DNA of 64,000 bases from 2-01-FULL-39-10-A sp964525395 (GTDB taxonomy: Bacteria > Patescibacteriota > Microgenomatia > Levybacterales > UBA12049), in contig CAZGGU010000002.1 in NCBI GenBank assembly GCA_964525395.1, forward strand, positions 1 to 64,000, written 5' to 3'. Both the position numbers and the translations under genes were made by a program. Within the stretch, counting starts at the first letter, position 1, and each line of letters opens with the position of its first letter. The notes beneath the pieces are model-generated. The model had not been told where the DNA came from and ran no database searches. It was given only the letters and a program-made list of their open reading frames with translations. Below, in pieces: positions 34,462 to 42,876 of the stretch.

Positions 34462-37041
34462 CTACTTCTGGCTAATAATATATTTTAACTCAATATCAGA
34501 TTTAATCTGACCCGCATAAGCACCTTTTCCGACAATCTGGTAACCATCAGGTAAAGAAAAGTTCAAATTAAAAGGCAAGTATTCCGTTCCAGGCTGCTTA
34601 AAAAGCTTAAGAGAATATATTGCTGATTTATTTGTTGTGTTGAAAGAGTAAGGCAAGTCGTAATTTATTAAAATGTTTTTGGAGCTAGATTTAGGAATAT
34701 TAATAAACATTCCATAATAATTTTTACCAAGTACTTCTCCGGAATCAACTTCAAGTCCCACTGGTTTTTTAAAATTAATAGATTCATAAACCCTGAAATC
34801 TGTCTGCATTTGAGAGATTTCAAATTGCTTCTTGTCGATTAAGATTGAGGTTATCTGGCTTCCTGCCGGTAAAACTATCTTCATGTAATTAGAATAATTT
34901 AACTCAGATGATGAATTTTTATAACTAACTGAGACTGATGATTTAATCTTTCCAGAGGGATTAAAGCTTACCTTCTTAACAACACTTCTTGAAATGCTTG
35001 TGTTCACTTTATTCTTGCCCACATTAGTTTCAGAGATGGCTAAGTAGTCGTTTATTTGCTCCTCACCACGGTTGTCCCAAATAGCTGATGACCAACCGTT
35101 CGCTGTAAAAACATTCTGGAGACTGGGATTTTGCATTGCGAAAATAATATGTTTTTCCTTGATAAGTCTCCCAATCTCTTCTGCGGTTTTTGTCATTGAG
35201 CGGTTTTCATTACTATCAATATTTGTTTTAATTCCATCAGCTACTTCTCCAAAATACCCTTCCCTATTTCCAGCTTCAAAATTTTCTGCACCGATTGTTT
35301 TAGAATCCACCATCACACCGCCACTAAGTTCTAACAAAGATTTTAAAAAATCACTATCCACTCCAATCACCCCATCTACCTCACTACCACTAGACTTTCC
35401 GTACATTCCCGAGGCGCTTATTGCGCTTTTTACAAAATCTGGGCTATTCAAACTGTCTTTGATCAAGATATTCTTCTCTCCCATAAATCTTCTGTATTCA
35501 AAAGGTGGAAATGTATCTTGCTTAATTTTTTGATCAACTTCAGCTGGAGTTAAAACCTTAAACTGCGTTATCTTTGCGTTTTTAACTTTTAAATCTACGA
35601 AAGAATTTATCTCTCCTCCACCTGGTCTAGCACTAGCATTATCAAACAAAATAACTAAATAGTTTTTTTCACCGTCAAATCCTAAAATCTCAGGTAAAAT
35701 ATCTGAAGAGTTAATAAAAAGATCAGTAAAAGGCTCAAGATTTTCCAACTTATCTCTATATTCTTTTGGCAAGTTTCCTTCAGCGTTTAATTTAGATGTC
35801 GTAGCCAGTGCAGATTTAAAATTATTGGAAGCAATTTGAAAATCTTCCTTAGGATTCGCACTTGACCCTTTATAAACTTTTTGGAGCGTCTCAAATCCTT
35901 CAAGCATACTAATGGTGGCGTCCGCTAGATCCTGTCCATTCCCAACGGAATCATGAATTTTTTCTGCTTCTCTTTTAAGACCAATGACTTCAGCTTCAGC
36001 GATTAATGGCTCTGACGTTTTTTCAGCAAAAGAAAAAAACGTCTTTGAATTATTCGCTTGCTTTATAGCTTTTTCAAAATCTCCTTTACCCGAGGACTTT
36101 ACGGCGCTTCTAATCTCCCACTCCCCTAGTTTGGTGTACGCAACAGTGGAGAAAAATGGAAGAAGGGCTAGAAAAAGACATGCCAAAAGAAAAAATAAAA
36201 CAGGCCTAAATATTCTATTCTTCACCCTTCTGTCTTTATTAATAACCTTCACTTCCCTATCTTCTTTTTCTTGTAGATCTAATTCTTTTATCTTCTTTTC
36301 CAAGTCATATTTTGAAATCGCATGTACTGCATTTTTAGGATAATAAATCCTTCTCTCCTTCTTTTCTTTTCCAAAATCGATTTTTAGATCTGGGTCAACT
36401 TTTTGAAAGACATTAGCTAGAGAAATATCAGTGATGGGATGTGGGTAAAAAAGTAAGATTACTTTTTGGATAATATTTAATGTAGTCGCTTTGATGATTA
36501 ACTTAATCGTATCCTCAAAGCTTACTGGAAAACTTAAAGACAAACCACTTCCTGGAACTTCGATTTTTCCGAGCTTTCTTGCCTCTATTATATATCTTGA
36601 AACTGATGCATCTTTATCAAAAAATACTTTCTTATCAAAGATATCACCAAAGATTAATACCTTGGAATTGGCATATTCTGCAGCGATAGAATCGGCATGA
36701 TCAATATCTGTATTGCGCAAACTCCCAATGAAAAACAAAGGAGCATCATGCTGCCTGGCCAGTTTTATAAATGAAAAGGCAGACTCCCTCGTTACGCTTC
36801 CCCCATCATCTATTAAAAATATCTTTTTATATTTGGCTTGTGGCACTAATGGAATCTTCTTTTTAAATTTAATTGGAATAATATTCTTTTCTTTTTTAAT
36901 TTCAGCTGCAGAAAGAATAACGACTAAATAATCCTTGGCAAATTCTTTAGCAAGTGCCTCACCTATTATCCCTACCTTATCGACAATGAGAATTACGTGA
37001 TAGCTTGCCTGTGGTTCGGTGGTCAAAGTGGCAGATTTCAT
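34462..37041 (-). CDS. DUF4012 protein with N-terminal Rossmann-like domain
   Basis: An 859-aa protein. Residues ~1-270 form a Rossmann-like, degenerate nucleotide-sugar-epimerase-type domain (HVILIVDKVGIIGEALAKEF). A basic linker and one membrane helix follow (FRPVLFFLLACLFLALLPFF). The outer part carries the DUF4012 core (NYLVILFDNASARPGGGEIN) and a beta-rich C-terminus. Characterised relatives are few; surface or wall assembly is a guess. ATG 37041 is chosen over the longer frame because the latter would overlap the RNase H gene. Confidence 0.75.
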   Translation of the reverse strand: MKSATLTTEPQASYHVILIVDKVGIIGEALAKEFAKDYLVVILSAAEIKKEKNIIPIKFKKKIPLVPQAKYKKIFLIDDGGSVTRESAFSFIKLARQHDAPLFFIGSLRNTDIDHADSIAAEYANSKVLIFGDIFDKKVFFDKDASVSRYIIEARKLGKIEVPGSGLSLSFPVSFEDTIKLIIKATTLNIIQKVILLFYPHPITDISLANVFQKVDPDLKIDFGKEKKERRIYYPKNAVHAISKYDLEKKIKELDLQEKEDREVKVINKDRRVKNRIFRPVLFFLLACLFLALLPFFSTVAYTKLGEWEIRSAVKSSGKGDFEKAIKQANNSKTFFSFAEKTSEPLIAEAEVIGLKREAEKIHDSVGNGQDLADATISMLEGFETLQKVYKGSSANPKEDFQIASNNFKSALATTSKLNAEGNLPKEYRDKLENLEPFTDLFINSSDILPEILGFDGEKNYLVILFDNASARPGGGEINSFVDLKVKNAKITQFKVLTPAEVDQKIKQDTFPPFEYRRFMGEKNILIKDSLNSPDFVKSAISASGMYGKSSGSEVDGVIGVDSDFLKSLLELSGGVMVDSKTIGAENFEAGNREGYFGEVADGIKTNIDSNENRSMTKTAEEIGRLIKEKHIIFAMQNPSLQNVFTANGWSSAIWDNRGEEQINDYLAISETNVGKNKVNTSISRSVVKKVSFNPSGKIKSSVSVSYKNSSSELNYSNYMKIVLPAGSQITSILIDKKQFEISQMQTDFRVYESINFKKPVGLEVDSGEVLGKNYYGMFINIPKSSSKNILINYDLPYSFNTTNKSAIYSLKLFKQPGTEYLPFNLNFSLPDGYQIVGKGAYAGQIKSDIELKYIISQK

Positions 37042-37054
37042 GAGTATATTAATT

Positions 37055-37495
37055 TTATGCGGAAGGAAGCATGTTATCAAGTGCGAGGTTCACCATACGG
37101 TCAGCTTTGGTATTCTGCTCACGATAAACATGCTCATAAGAAATTGGGAGCCCAATTTCTAATTCTTTTTGCTTGGCGTTAATTAAAAGTGCTTTTAATG
37201 AAGGACTTTTTACTTTATACATTCCAGTTATCTGCATAACTGCCAGCTTAGAATCCATAAAGAAATTAATTTTTTCTAGATTTGGCATCTCCCCCCTATT
37301 CTCTATTACCCAAGAGAGTGCTTCAATAATCGCTGAGTATTCAGCGAAGTTGTTGGTTTGAATTCCTAGAACTTTTCCAATATCTTTTACAGTCTCCCCT
37401 GCGCTGTCTTCAATATGCACACCAAGAGCAGAAGGTCCCGGGTTTCCTCTAGAACCACCATCTGTAAAAATCTTAATTAGCTTCAAATCATGCAT
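37055..37495 (-). CDS. RNase HI-like protein
   Basis: A 146-aa protein with the RNase H fold: FTDGGSRGNPGPSALGV has the first Asp, TNNFAEYSAIIEAL has the catalytic Glu, MDSKLAVMQITG has the second Asp, and TKADRMVNLAL near the end has the fourth. All four acidic positions are present, so it should cut RNA in RNA-DNA hybrids. GGAG lies 8-11 nt before its ATG. The left arm of an 18-nt inverted repeat covers its ribosome-binding site. Confidence 0.85.
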   Translation of the reverse strand: MHDLKLIKIFTDGGSRGNPGPSALGVHIEDSAGETVKDIGKVLGIQTNNFAEYSAIIEALSWVIENRGEMPNLEKINFFMDSKLAVMQITGMYKVKSPSLKALLINAKQKELEIGLPISYEHVYREQNTKADRMVNLALDNMLPSA

Positions 37496-37688
37496 GTTCG
37501 TTCTCCGTTTCTAGTAATATTCAATGGTTTAGCGATTTGAAGACAAATCGTTCGATAATTTTTTAAATTTGTCCTAGTTTAACAGTCAAATCGTTAGACT
37601 ATATTTCTGAAAACGGCCTACAAAACCTATTCTAGCAGATAATTGGAGTTACTATTCGAGGATTGTTCATGAAACGGAACACGAACAT
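37494..37688. repeat. 18-nt inverted repeat between two divergent genes
   Basis: The left arm (37494-37511) read on the minus strand and the right arm (37671-37688) read on the plus strand both have the form GAAACGGARMACGAACAT, with 16 of 18 positions identical. Between them is 159 nt with no gene, holding a hairpin (GCGATTTG-AAGA-CAAATCG near 37534) and two copies of CAAATCGTT. The arms sit just upstream of the two divergent genes. Confidence 0.5.
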
Positions 37689-37697
37689 AAACTCTGC

Positions 37698-37703
37698 TAT
37701 AAT
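37698..37703 (+). promoter_or_regulatory. -10 element of the HD-domain gene
   Basis: TATAAT ends 6 nt before ATG 37710, giving a leaderless transcript. The right arm of the inverted repeat covers where the -35 would be. Confidence 0.55.
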
Positions 37704-37709
37704 CGCTTT

Positions 37710-38198
37710 ATGAATAATTTCGATAATGAATTTGAGGACGCAATTAGATTTTTAACAAATAACATGCCGGCAGCGGAAGACTTAGAAAAGCCAACACTTT
37801 TTCATTCTTTAAGAGTCGGTGTTTATCTTTATACAAATAACTACAGCAGGGAAATATGCATTGCTGGTTTATTGCATGATTTAATTGAAGATTCTGAAGT
37901 AGATGAAAAAGAGATAGAAGAAGATTTCGGAAGAGAAGCTGCTCTACTTGTTCAGGCAAACTCCAAAAATAAAGAGCTAGAAAATGTATACGAAGATCTG
38001 ATAAGTAGGTGCATTAAAACGGGGGAGAGTGCTTTAATTGTAAAAGCTGCAGACATATTGGATAACTACAACTACTACATAAGAATTAATAACGCTGGAG
38101 GACTAGATTATGTAAAGATGATTTCATCCATATTGCTTAAAGAAAAACCTGATGAATTTAAAGACCCGATCTTTGAAGAATTAAAGTTAATAAAATAG
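37710..38198 (+). CDS. HD-domain phosphohydrolase (SpoT-hydrolase-like)
   Basis: A 162-aa protein. HSLRV, then AGLLHDLIEDSEVDEKEIEEDFGREAA and later IVKAADILDN give the H…HD…D metal ligands in the layout of the RelA/SpoT hydrolase domain (LLHDxxEDT…I…FG). There is no synthetase, TGS or ACT part. A stand-alone small alarmone hydrolase is possible but other HD roles cannot be excluded. Confidence 0.75.
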   Translation: MNNFDNEFEDAIRFLTNNMPAAEDLEKPTLFHSLRVGVYLYTNNYSREICIAGLLHDLIEDSEVDEKEIEEDFGREAALLVQANSKNKELENVYEDLISRCIKTGESALIVKAADILDNYNYYIRINNAGGLDYVKMISSILLKEKPDEFKDPIFEELKLIK

Positions 38199-38205
38199 GG
38201 GATTA

Positions 38206-38655
38206 TTAGCGAGGCCTTACTACGAGGGTTCTTTCTTTTCCTTCTCCGACTGATTCTGAGATTACTTGATCATCTTCTTGAAATCTTAAATGGACAATTC
38301 TTCTTTCCCAAGGCTTAAGGTTTGGGAGAAAAATTTCTCTATTTTCTGAAAGAGCTCTTTCTTTTGTTTGAGCTGCTAAATTATCTAGATAATCTGAGCG
38401 GTTCTTTTTATAATCTCCAACCTCTACTGAAACTCTTTTATATTCACCATTATTCTTAGCAAGCATTAGAGAAATAACTAGCTGAAGTGCATCTAGAGTA
38501 TCTCCATGATGACCAATTATTAGTCCTGGATCTTCTGATGAAATTACCACATCAAGCATTTCTTCGTTTTCTGTTACTTCAAATGAATCGGTAATGCCGA
38601 CTGCTTCAAAGAGGTCTTTTATTATCTGTTCGTTAGTTTTTTCGCCTTTAGCCAT
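38206..38655 (-). CDS. jag: Jag/KhpB RNA-binding protein (KH + R3H)
   Basis: A 149-aa protein: a KH-like domain with GLIIGHHGDTLDALQLVISL and a C-terminal R3H domain with LKPWERRIVHLRF and EGKERTLVVRP. The N-terminal Jag-N domain of Gram-positive homologues is missing. It binds RNA and, in Firmicutes, affects elongation and division. Placement after yidC follows the common rpmH-rnpA-yidD-yidC-jag order. ATG 38655 is preferred over 38676; both overlap yidC. Confidence 0.88.
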   Translation of the reverse strand: MAKGEKTNEQIIKDLFEAVGITDSFEVTENEEMLDVVISSEDPGLIIGHHGDTLDALQLVISLMLAKNNGEYKRVSVEVGDYKKNRSDYLDNLAAQTKERALSENREIFLPNLKPWERRIVHLRFQEDDQVISESVGEGKERTLVVRPR

Positions 38656-39473
38656 AAGTCTTCCATTCCTCCCCATCCGGAGATTTTATATTGCTGTATG
38701 ATACCAAAAATCGAGAAAGTATTCCAGTAGAGAGATAAACCGAAAGGCAAAGTAAAGGAAAAGATGCCAATCATGACAGGGAAGATGTATGCTGACTGTT
38801 TTTGGAATACTGTAGCGAAATCATCCTGGCCTTTTTTATTGGCAGGGAGTTTAAGCTTAGGATCTTCTGGTGGAGTAGAGAACATCATCTTAGACTGCAC
38901 AAACTGGAAAAGACCTGTAATTAGTGGTATTGCAAGACCAATAATGATAAGCATTAACATTCCCTCTTTGCTACCTTCGGTAAAAAGCTGTTGTGGACTT
39001 TTACCCAAAGGGATACCAAAAAAATAAGGGTCCCATTTATCCTTTAATGCAAGCGGGGGAATCACAATGCTATTTATATAAGAAACAACCTCATTTGGAC
39101 TTTTATGCACAACTGAATTTAAAACATTGTATAAGCCAAAAATAATTGGGAGCTGAATAAGAGTAGGGAGACATCCTGCGAGGGGATTGATGCCATGCTC
39201 TTTATAAAGCTTTTGGGTTTCTTCTTGAATTCTTTTTGAGTCGCCTTTGTGCTTAGACTTAATGTGTGAAATGTGGGGCGCAATCGCCTGCATTTTCTTC
39301 GATGTTTTCATTTGCGCATTGATAAAGGGGTAGAGGATTAAACGAATTATCATGGTTAAACCAATAATGGCAAATCCAAGCGCATAAGGAACATGAAGAG
39401 CAAATAGGACCTGATAAATAGCAACTAAAACATTAATGATGGGGTGAATTATTATAGTATTAAATATTTCCAT
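38622..39473 (-). CDS. yidC: YidC/Oxa1 membrane protein insertase
   Basis: A 283-aa protein with five hydrophobic segments. YALGFAIIGLTMIIRLILYPF contains the conserved Arg in the cytoplasm-facing groove; KLYKEHGINPLAGCLPTLIQLPIIFGLY is the family block; FGLSLYWNTFSIFGIIQQY is the last helix. The large N-terminal periplasmic domain of Proteobacterial YidC is absent, as in Gram-positive forms. Confidence 0.95.
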   Translation of the reverse strand: MEIFNTIIIHPIINVLVAIYQVLFALHVPYALGFAIIGLTMIIRLILYPFINAQMKTSKKMQAIAPHISHIKSKHKGDSKRIQEETQKLYKEHGINPLAGCLPTLIQLPIIFGLYNVLNSVVHKSPNEVVSYINSIVIPPLALKDKWDPYFFGIPLGKSPQQLFTEGSKEGMLMLIIIGLAIPLITGLFQFVQSKMMFSTPPEDPKLKLPANKKGQDDFATVFQKQSAYIFPVMIGIFSFTLPFGLSLYWNTFSIFGIIQQYKISGWGGMEDLWLKAKKLTNR

Positions 39474-39475
39474 TA

Positions 39476-39682
39476 TTATGAACTAAAGGGCTGGCATTTA
39501 AGAATTCTCGCGAATCCTAAGGCTGAACCCTGAATGACACCTTTCTCAAGAATCATTCTTTTAGTGTATCTTGAACAGGTCTCTTCAAATCTACATCCAA
39601 AACCTGGTCCAAGAATGTTTATTATAGCTGTTGAGATGAAAATTTGGTAGAAGGAAATAATTTTTACTGCAATATGTCTCAT
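39476..39682 (-). CDS. yidD: YidD membrane insertion efficiency factor
   Basis: A 68-aa protein with FYQIFISTAIINILGPGFGCRFEETCSRYTKRMI, the YidD pattern (…CRFxPTCSxYxxxAI). It lies between rnpA and yidC with tight spacing (4-nt overlap upstream, 2-nt gap downstream). It assists YidC at the membrane. Confidence 0.9.
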   Translation of the reverse strand: MRHIAVKIISFYQIFISTAIINILGPGFGCRFEETCSRYTKRMILEKGVIQGSALGFARILKCQPFSS

Positions 39683-40005
39683 TTTAGTAATTTTTCTTGT
39701 TTTAAAACTTCAATTAATATTTTTTCAGTATCCACTCGATCAACTTCTACTATTTCTTTTTTAAGATAAAACGCTAAATCAAAGCCTTTTTCAATATTCT
39801 CTAGCTTTTCCTCGATTATACTCCTAACTTTTCTTTTTGCGGAATTTCTAACCACAGCAGATGAAGAAACTTTTTTTGAAACGATGAAACCAAATCTAGA
39901 GCATTCTGAATTATTTTGACTTATTTTCAGATTAAATAGGGGAGTAGCAATGTTTTTGGAACCAGACAAACTAAAACTAGTCAGCCTGTTTTCTTTTTTG
40001 AGCAT
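39679..40005 (-). CDS. rnpA: Ribonuclease P protein component
   Basis: A 108-aa protein: FGFIVSKKVSSSAVVRNSAKRKVRSIIEE is the RNR-type motif region (normally RNRxKRxxRE) and the key RNA-binding surface. Overall low identity, but position right after rpmH (overlap by one base, TAATG) supports the call. It partners RNase P RNA, which I did not find in the window. Confidence 0.88.
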   Translation of the reverse strand: MLKKENRLTSFSLSGSKNIATPLFNLKISQNNSECSRFGFIVSKKVSSSAVVRNSAKRKVRSIIEEKLENIEKGFDLAFYLKKEIVEVDRVDTEKILIEVLKQEKLLK

Positions 40006-40139
40006 TAAACAGTAAGCCTTGTTCTACCTGATTGCCTTCTTCTTTTAAGAACTTTTCTACCACCATTGTCGCTCATTCTTGCCAGGAATCCGTGTTTTCT
40101 AGCTCTTTTAATTTTCTTGAGTTTTCTGAACTTCTCCAT
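40005..40139 (-). CDS. rpmH: Ribosomal protein bL34
   Basis: A 44-aa protein ending KHGFLARMSDNGGRKVLKRR…RLTV, the bL34 signature. The open frame extends to 40205, but ATG 40139 fits the normal size and lies 8 nt after TATACT (minus strand, 40153-40148). The N-terminus MEKFRKLKKIKRARK departs from the usual MKRTYQPS. Confidence 0.93.
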   Translation of the reverse strand: MEKFRKLKKIKRARKHGFLARMSDNGGRKVLKRRRQSGRTRLTV

Positions 40140-40197
40140 AGGCATAAAGTATATCAAATTAGCCTCTTTTTTAAAAGTGGTAAAAAAAGAGCTGGTT

Positions 40198-40243
40198 TTA
40201 TCCACTTAAGCTTATTGACAGCAGGGCGCCCTGATTTGATAAA
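40198..40243 (+). promoter_or_regulatory. dnaA promoter with DnaA boxes and GC-rich palindrome
   Basis: -35 TTGACA (40215-40220), 17-nt spacer, -10 GATAAA (40238-40243). The spacer holds a perfect 12-nt palindrome CAGGGCGCCCTG (40222-40233), strikingly GC-rich for this AT-rich DNA. A near-perfect DnaA box TTATCCACT lies at 40198-40206 and a perfect TTATCCACA at 40262-40270, inside the first dnaA codons. DnaA autoregulation is likely; the palindrome may bind another factor. Confidence 0.6.
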
Positions 40244-40258
40244 CTGCAAAAACTAGCT

Positions 40259-41611
40259 ATGTTATCCACAATTGATCAACTTTGGGAAAAAGTACTTGCC
40301 GAAATACAAACTGAAGTTTCAGGTGCCAACTTTTTAACACTCTTCAAAAACACCACACTTTTGTCCCTGGAGGATAAAGTTGCCACTATTTCCGCTCCTA
40401 GCCCTATGATAATTGATTTACTTAATAAGCGTTTTTATGAAATTACCAAGAAAGTAATCGACAAACACACAGGGGAGGATGTAAAGATTATTTTTGTTCC
40501 TAAAGCCATACAAAAACCCAACACTAATCCAGCTGACCATGGCCCGCTTTTTTCTGCCTTACAACCAGTAGAAAAACCTATTGGCCACCTGCCAAGAGTG
40601 CGCCCTGATTTTATTTTTCAAAATTTCGCTGTTTCGGGATCCAACCAGCTGGCTTTCGTTTCTGCGAATACTGTGGCTAAAAAATTAGGAACCACATATA
40701 ATCCTCTGTTTATTTATGGTCCCGTAGGGGTGGGCAAAACCCACTTAATGCATGCTGTGGCCAACGAAGCATATGCAGATGATCCTAATAGAAAGATTAT
40801 GTATATAACTAGTGAGGAGTTTACCAATGAGGTAGTTGAGGCAATTAGAACCAACGACACAGCAAGAATGAAGCGTAGATTTAGGAACTTAGACCTTATC
40901 ATGATTGATGATATTCAGTTCGTAGCCGGCAAGGAAAGAGTACAAGAAGAACTTTTCCACACCTTCAATATCTTGGTGGATAACCAGGCCCAGATTATCC
41001 TAACCTCAGACCGCCCACCCTCAGAACTCCGCAAGGTAGAAAAAAGATTAGTATCTCGTTTTTCTGGAGGGCTCACGGTCGATATTGATTCTCCTGATTA
41101 TGAGCTGCGTTGCGCCATCCTGCTTACAAAGGCTAAAAAATTTAACTTTGATTTAGATATAGAGACCGCCAAGATAATTGCATCTAAAACGGAAGATACG
41201 AGAGAACTTGAAGGACTGCTTCTTCGAGTTATGTCAGAAGCATCAAGCGAGGAGGGAAACCTTAGTCCGGATATGGCTAAAAAGGCGCTTTCAGCTAAAA
41301 GAGAAACTCCTCGTACTATGTTTCCTGAAGAGGTAATTAAAATCCTTTGCGAGTTCTACGGCGTAAAGCCTACGGCTCTCAAAGGCGACAAAAGAGACGC
41401 CAAACTAGTGCGCGCTAGGCAAACTTGCATGTTTGTTCTTAAAAAAGAGGGGGGACTTACTTATGCTGAGATTGGAAACCTTCTGGGAGGCAGGGACCAC
41501 ACTACAGTAATGCATGGAGTGGAAAAGATTGAACTACTTTTGGCTAACGAAAAATATACAGAAGAAGCCTTGGGAATAAAAGAAGTCCACACTAGGGCTG
41601 TGGAAAACTAA
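40259..41611 (+). CDS. dnaA: Replication initiator DnaA
   Basis: A 450-aa protein. Domain I is the N-terminal ~80 residues, domain III AAA+ has YGPVGVGKTHLMHAVANE (Walker A) and LIMIDDIQFVAGKERVQEE (Walker B), and domain IV ends with the DnaA signature GGRDHTTVMHGVEKIE. It opens the origin and recruits the helicase loader. The linker domain II is short. It starts 119 nt from rpmH, divergent, the classic oriC neighbourhood. Confidence 0.97.
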   Translation: MLSTIDQLWEKVLAEIQTEVSGANFLTLFKNTTLLSLEDKVATISAPSPMIIDLLNKRFYEITKKVIDKHTGEDVKIIFVPKAIQKPNTNPADHGPLFSALQPVEKPIGHLPRVRPDFIFQNFAVSGSNQLAFVSANTVAKKLGTTYNPLFIYGPVGVGKTHLMHAVANEAYADDPNRKIMYITSEEFTNEVVEAIRTNDTARMKRRFRNLDLIMIDDIQFVAGKERVQEELFHTFNILVDNQAQIILTSDRPPSELRKVEKRLVSRFSGGLTVDIDSPDYELRCAILLTKAKKFNFDLDIETAKIIASKTEDTRELEGLLLRVMSEASSEEGNLSPDMAKKALSAKRETPRTMFPEEVIKILCEFYGVKPTALKGDKRDAKLVRARQTCMFVLKKEGGLTYAEIGNLLGGRDHTTVMHGVEKIELLLANEKYTEEALGIKEVHTRAVEN

Positions 41612-41757
41612 AATTATTATGCACAATCTGACTCACTCAAATCTAGGCACATTCCATCCACATTACTTTTCCACCAGTTATCCACATAAATCTAGCCACA
41701 CTTCGTTGCTTTTTTCCACTTTTCCTGGTAACCTACTACAACTACAAATTTATATAT
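41612..41757 (+). other. Candidate replication origin (oriC)
   Basis: The 146-nt dnaA-dnaN gap has a perfect DnaA box TTATCCACA (41678-41686) and four weaker boxes in the same orientation: CCATCCACA (41654-41662), TTTTCCACC (41667-41675), CTAGCCACA (41692-41700) and TTTTCCACT (41712-41720). An AT-rich run next to the dnaN start (41743-41757) could be the unwinding element. Location and box cluster support oriC; not proven. Confidence 0.65.
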
Positions 41758-42876
41758 ATGTTTGAAATCACAATTCTCTCTGATAAGTTAAAGTCTGGAT
41801 TGTCATTTGCTAACCATGCAATTTCTTCTAGATCTCAATTGCCAATTCTCTTGAATTTTCTCTTACAAACTAAAGACGGAAAACTGGAGATCCATGCAAC
41901 AGACTTGGAAATAGGAATTATTTATAAGACTCCTGTAAAAATTGATGGAGAAGGGGGAGTAACGGTTTCAGCTAAAACATTTCTCGATCTAGTATCTAGC
42001 GTAAACAAAGACAAGATATCTCTTAAGAAAGATGTAGATACGCTTTTCTTAACAGCAGAGAAATTGAAAACTTCATTTCCAACCATCTCCGCTGCTGATT
42101 TCCCCAAACTATATTCTGAGCTAGGTGAAAAAAGAGCAGAGTTTGATAAAGATGCGCTCGAGAAAGAGTTGTCTAAGATCGTGTTTGCTGCTGCTATGGA
42201 CGCAGCAAGACCAGAGCTATTAGGAGTTCTTATTAAACAGGAAAAGGGGAGTAAGGGTTTGACTTTGGTAGCTACCGATGGATTTAGATTATCACTTAAA
42301 AAAGGTTTTGGTGGTGGATCAGTGGCTAGCGAGGAAGCCAGCTTCCTAATACCCGCAAGAGTTATCAAGGAAGCACTCAGTCTTAAGGATGATAAGCAAA
42401 AAATTGAAATTTACACCCCAGAATCTAGTAACCAAGTTATTTTTGATACACCCGAAGCTACAATTGTTGGACGCCTGATTGAGGGGACATACCCTAATTA
42501 CGAGAATATCATCCCTGAAGATTTTGCCACCAAAGTCGAATTTGATCGCGAAGAAGTTTTAAACGCAGTAAGGCAATGTTCAATCTTTGCTCGTGAAGCT
42601 GCCAATATTATAAAAATGTCCATAATGAGCGATAAGGTCGTTTTTAGTGCATCGGCTTCAGCGGTTGGGGATAATGAAGTAGAGGTGGAGGCTAAAGTAG
42701 ATGGGGAAGAAAATCAAATAGCTTTTAATTCTAAGTACCTTATCGATTTTTTAAATAGCATCACTGATGAGAGAATTATTTTTCAAATGAATGGACCATT
42801 AACCTCTGGCGTATTTAAAATAGTGGGGGATGAATCGTTTTTGCATCTAATAATGCCTATTCAGATAAAAGATTAA
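41758..42876 (+). CDS. dnaN: DNA polymerase III beta sliding clamp
   Basis: A 372-aa protein of normal length with the three-fold clamp layout: LPILLNFLLQTKDGKLEIHATDLE in domain 1, LVATDGFRLSLKKG in domain 2, and the C-terminal end FLHLIMPIQIKD (normally YVVMPMRL). It tethers the polymerase to DNA. The stop overlaps the convergent gene at 42873 by 4 nt. Confidence 0.96.
   Translation: MFEITILSDKLKSGLSFANHAISSRSQLPILLNFLLQTKDGKLEIHATDLEIGIIYKTPVKIDGEGGVTVSAKTFLDLVSSVNKDKISLKKDVDTLFLTAEKLKTSFPTISAADFPKLYSELGEKRAEFDKDALEKELSKIVFAAAMDAARPELLGVLIKQEKGSKGLTLVATDGFRLSLKKGFGGGSVASEEASFLIPARVIKEALSLKDDKQKIEIYTPESSNQVIFDTPEATIVGRLIEGTYPNYENIIPEDFATKVEFDREEVLNAVRQCSIFAREAANIIKMSIMSDKVVFSASASAVGDNEVEVEAKVDGEENQIAFNSKYLIDFLNSITDERIIFQMNGPLTSGVFKIVGDESFLHLIMPIQIKD

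Noticed and set aside
35072..35533. 153-aa frame antisense to the DUF4012 gene
   Set aside because: Overlaps a clear gene on the other strand throughout and has no supporting start signals.
41922..42368. 148-aa frame antisense to dnaN
   Set aside because: Mirror frame of the conserved clamp gene.
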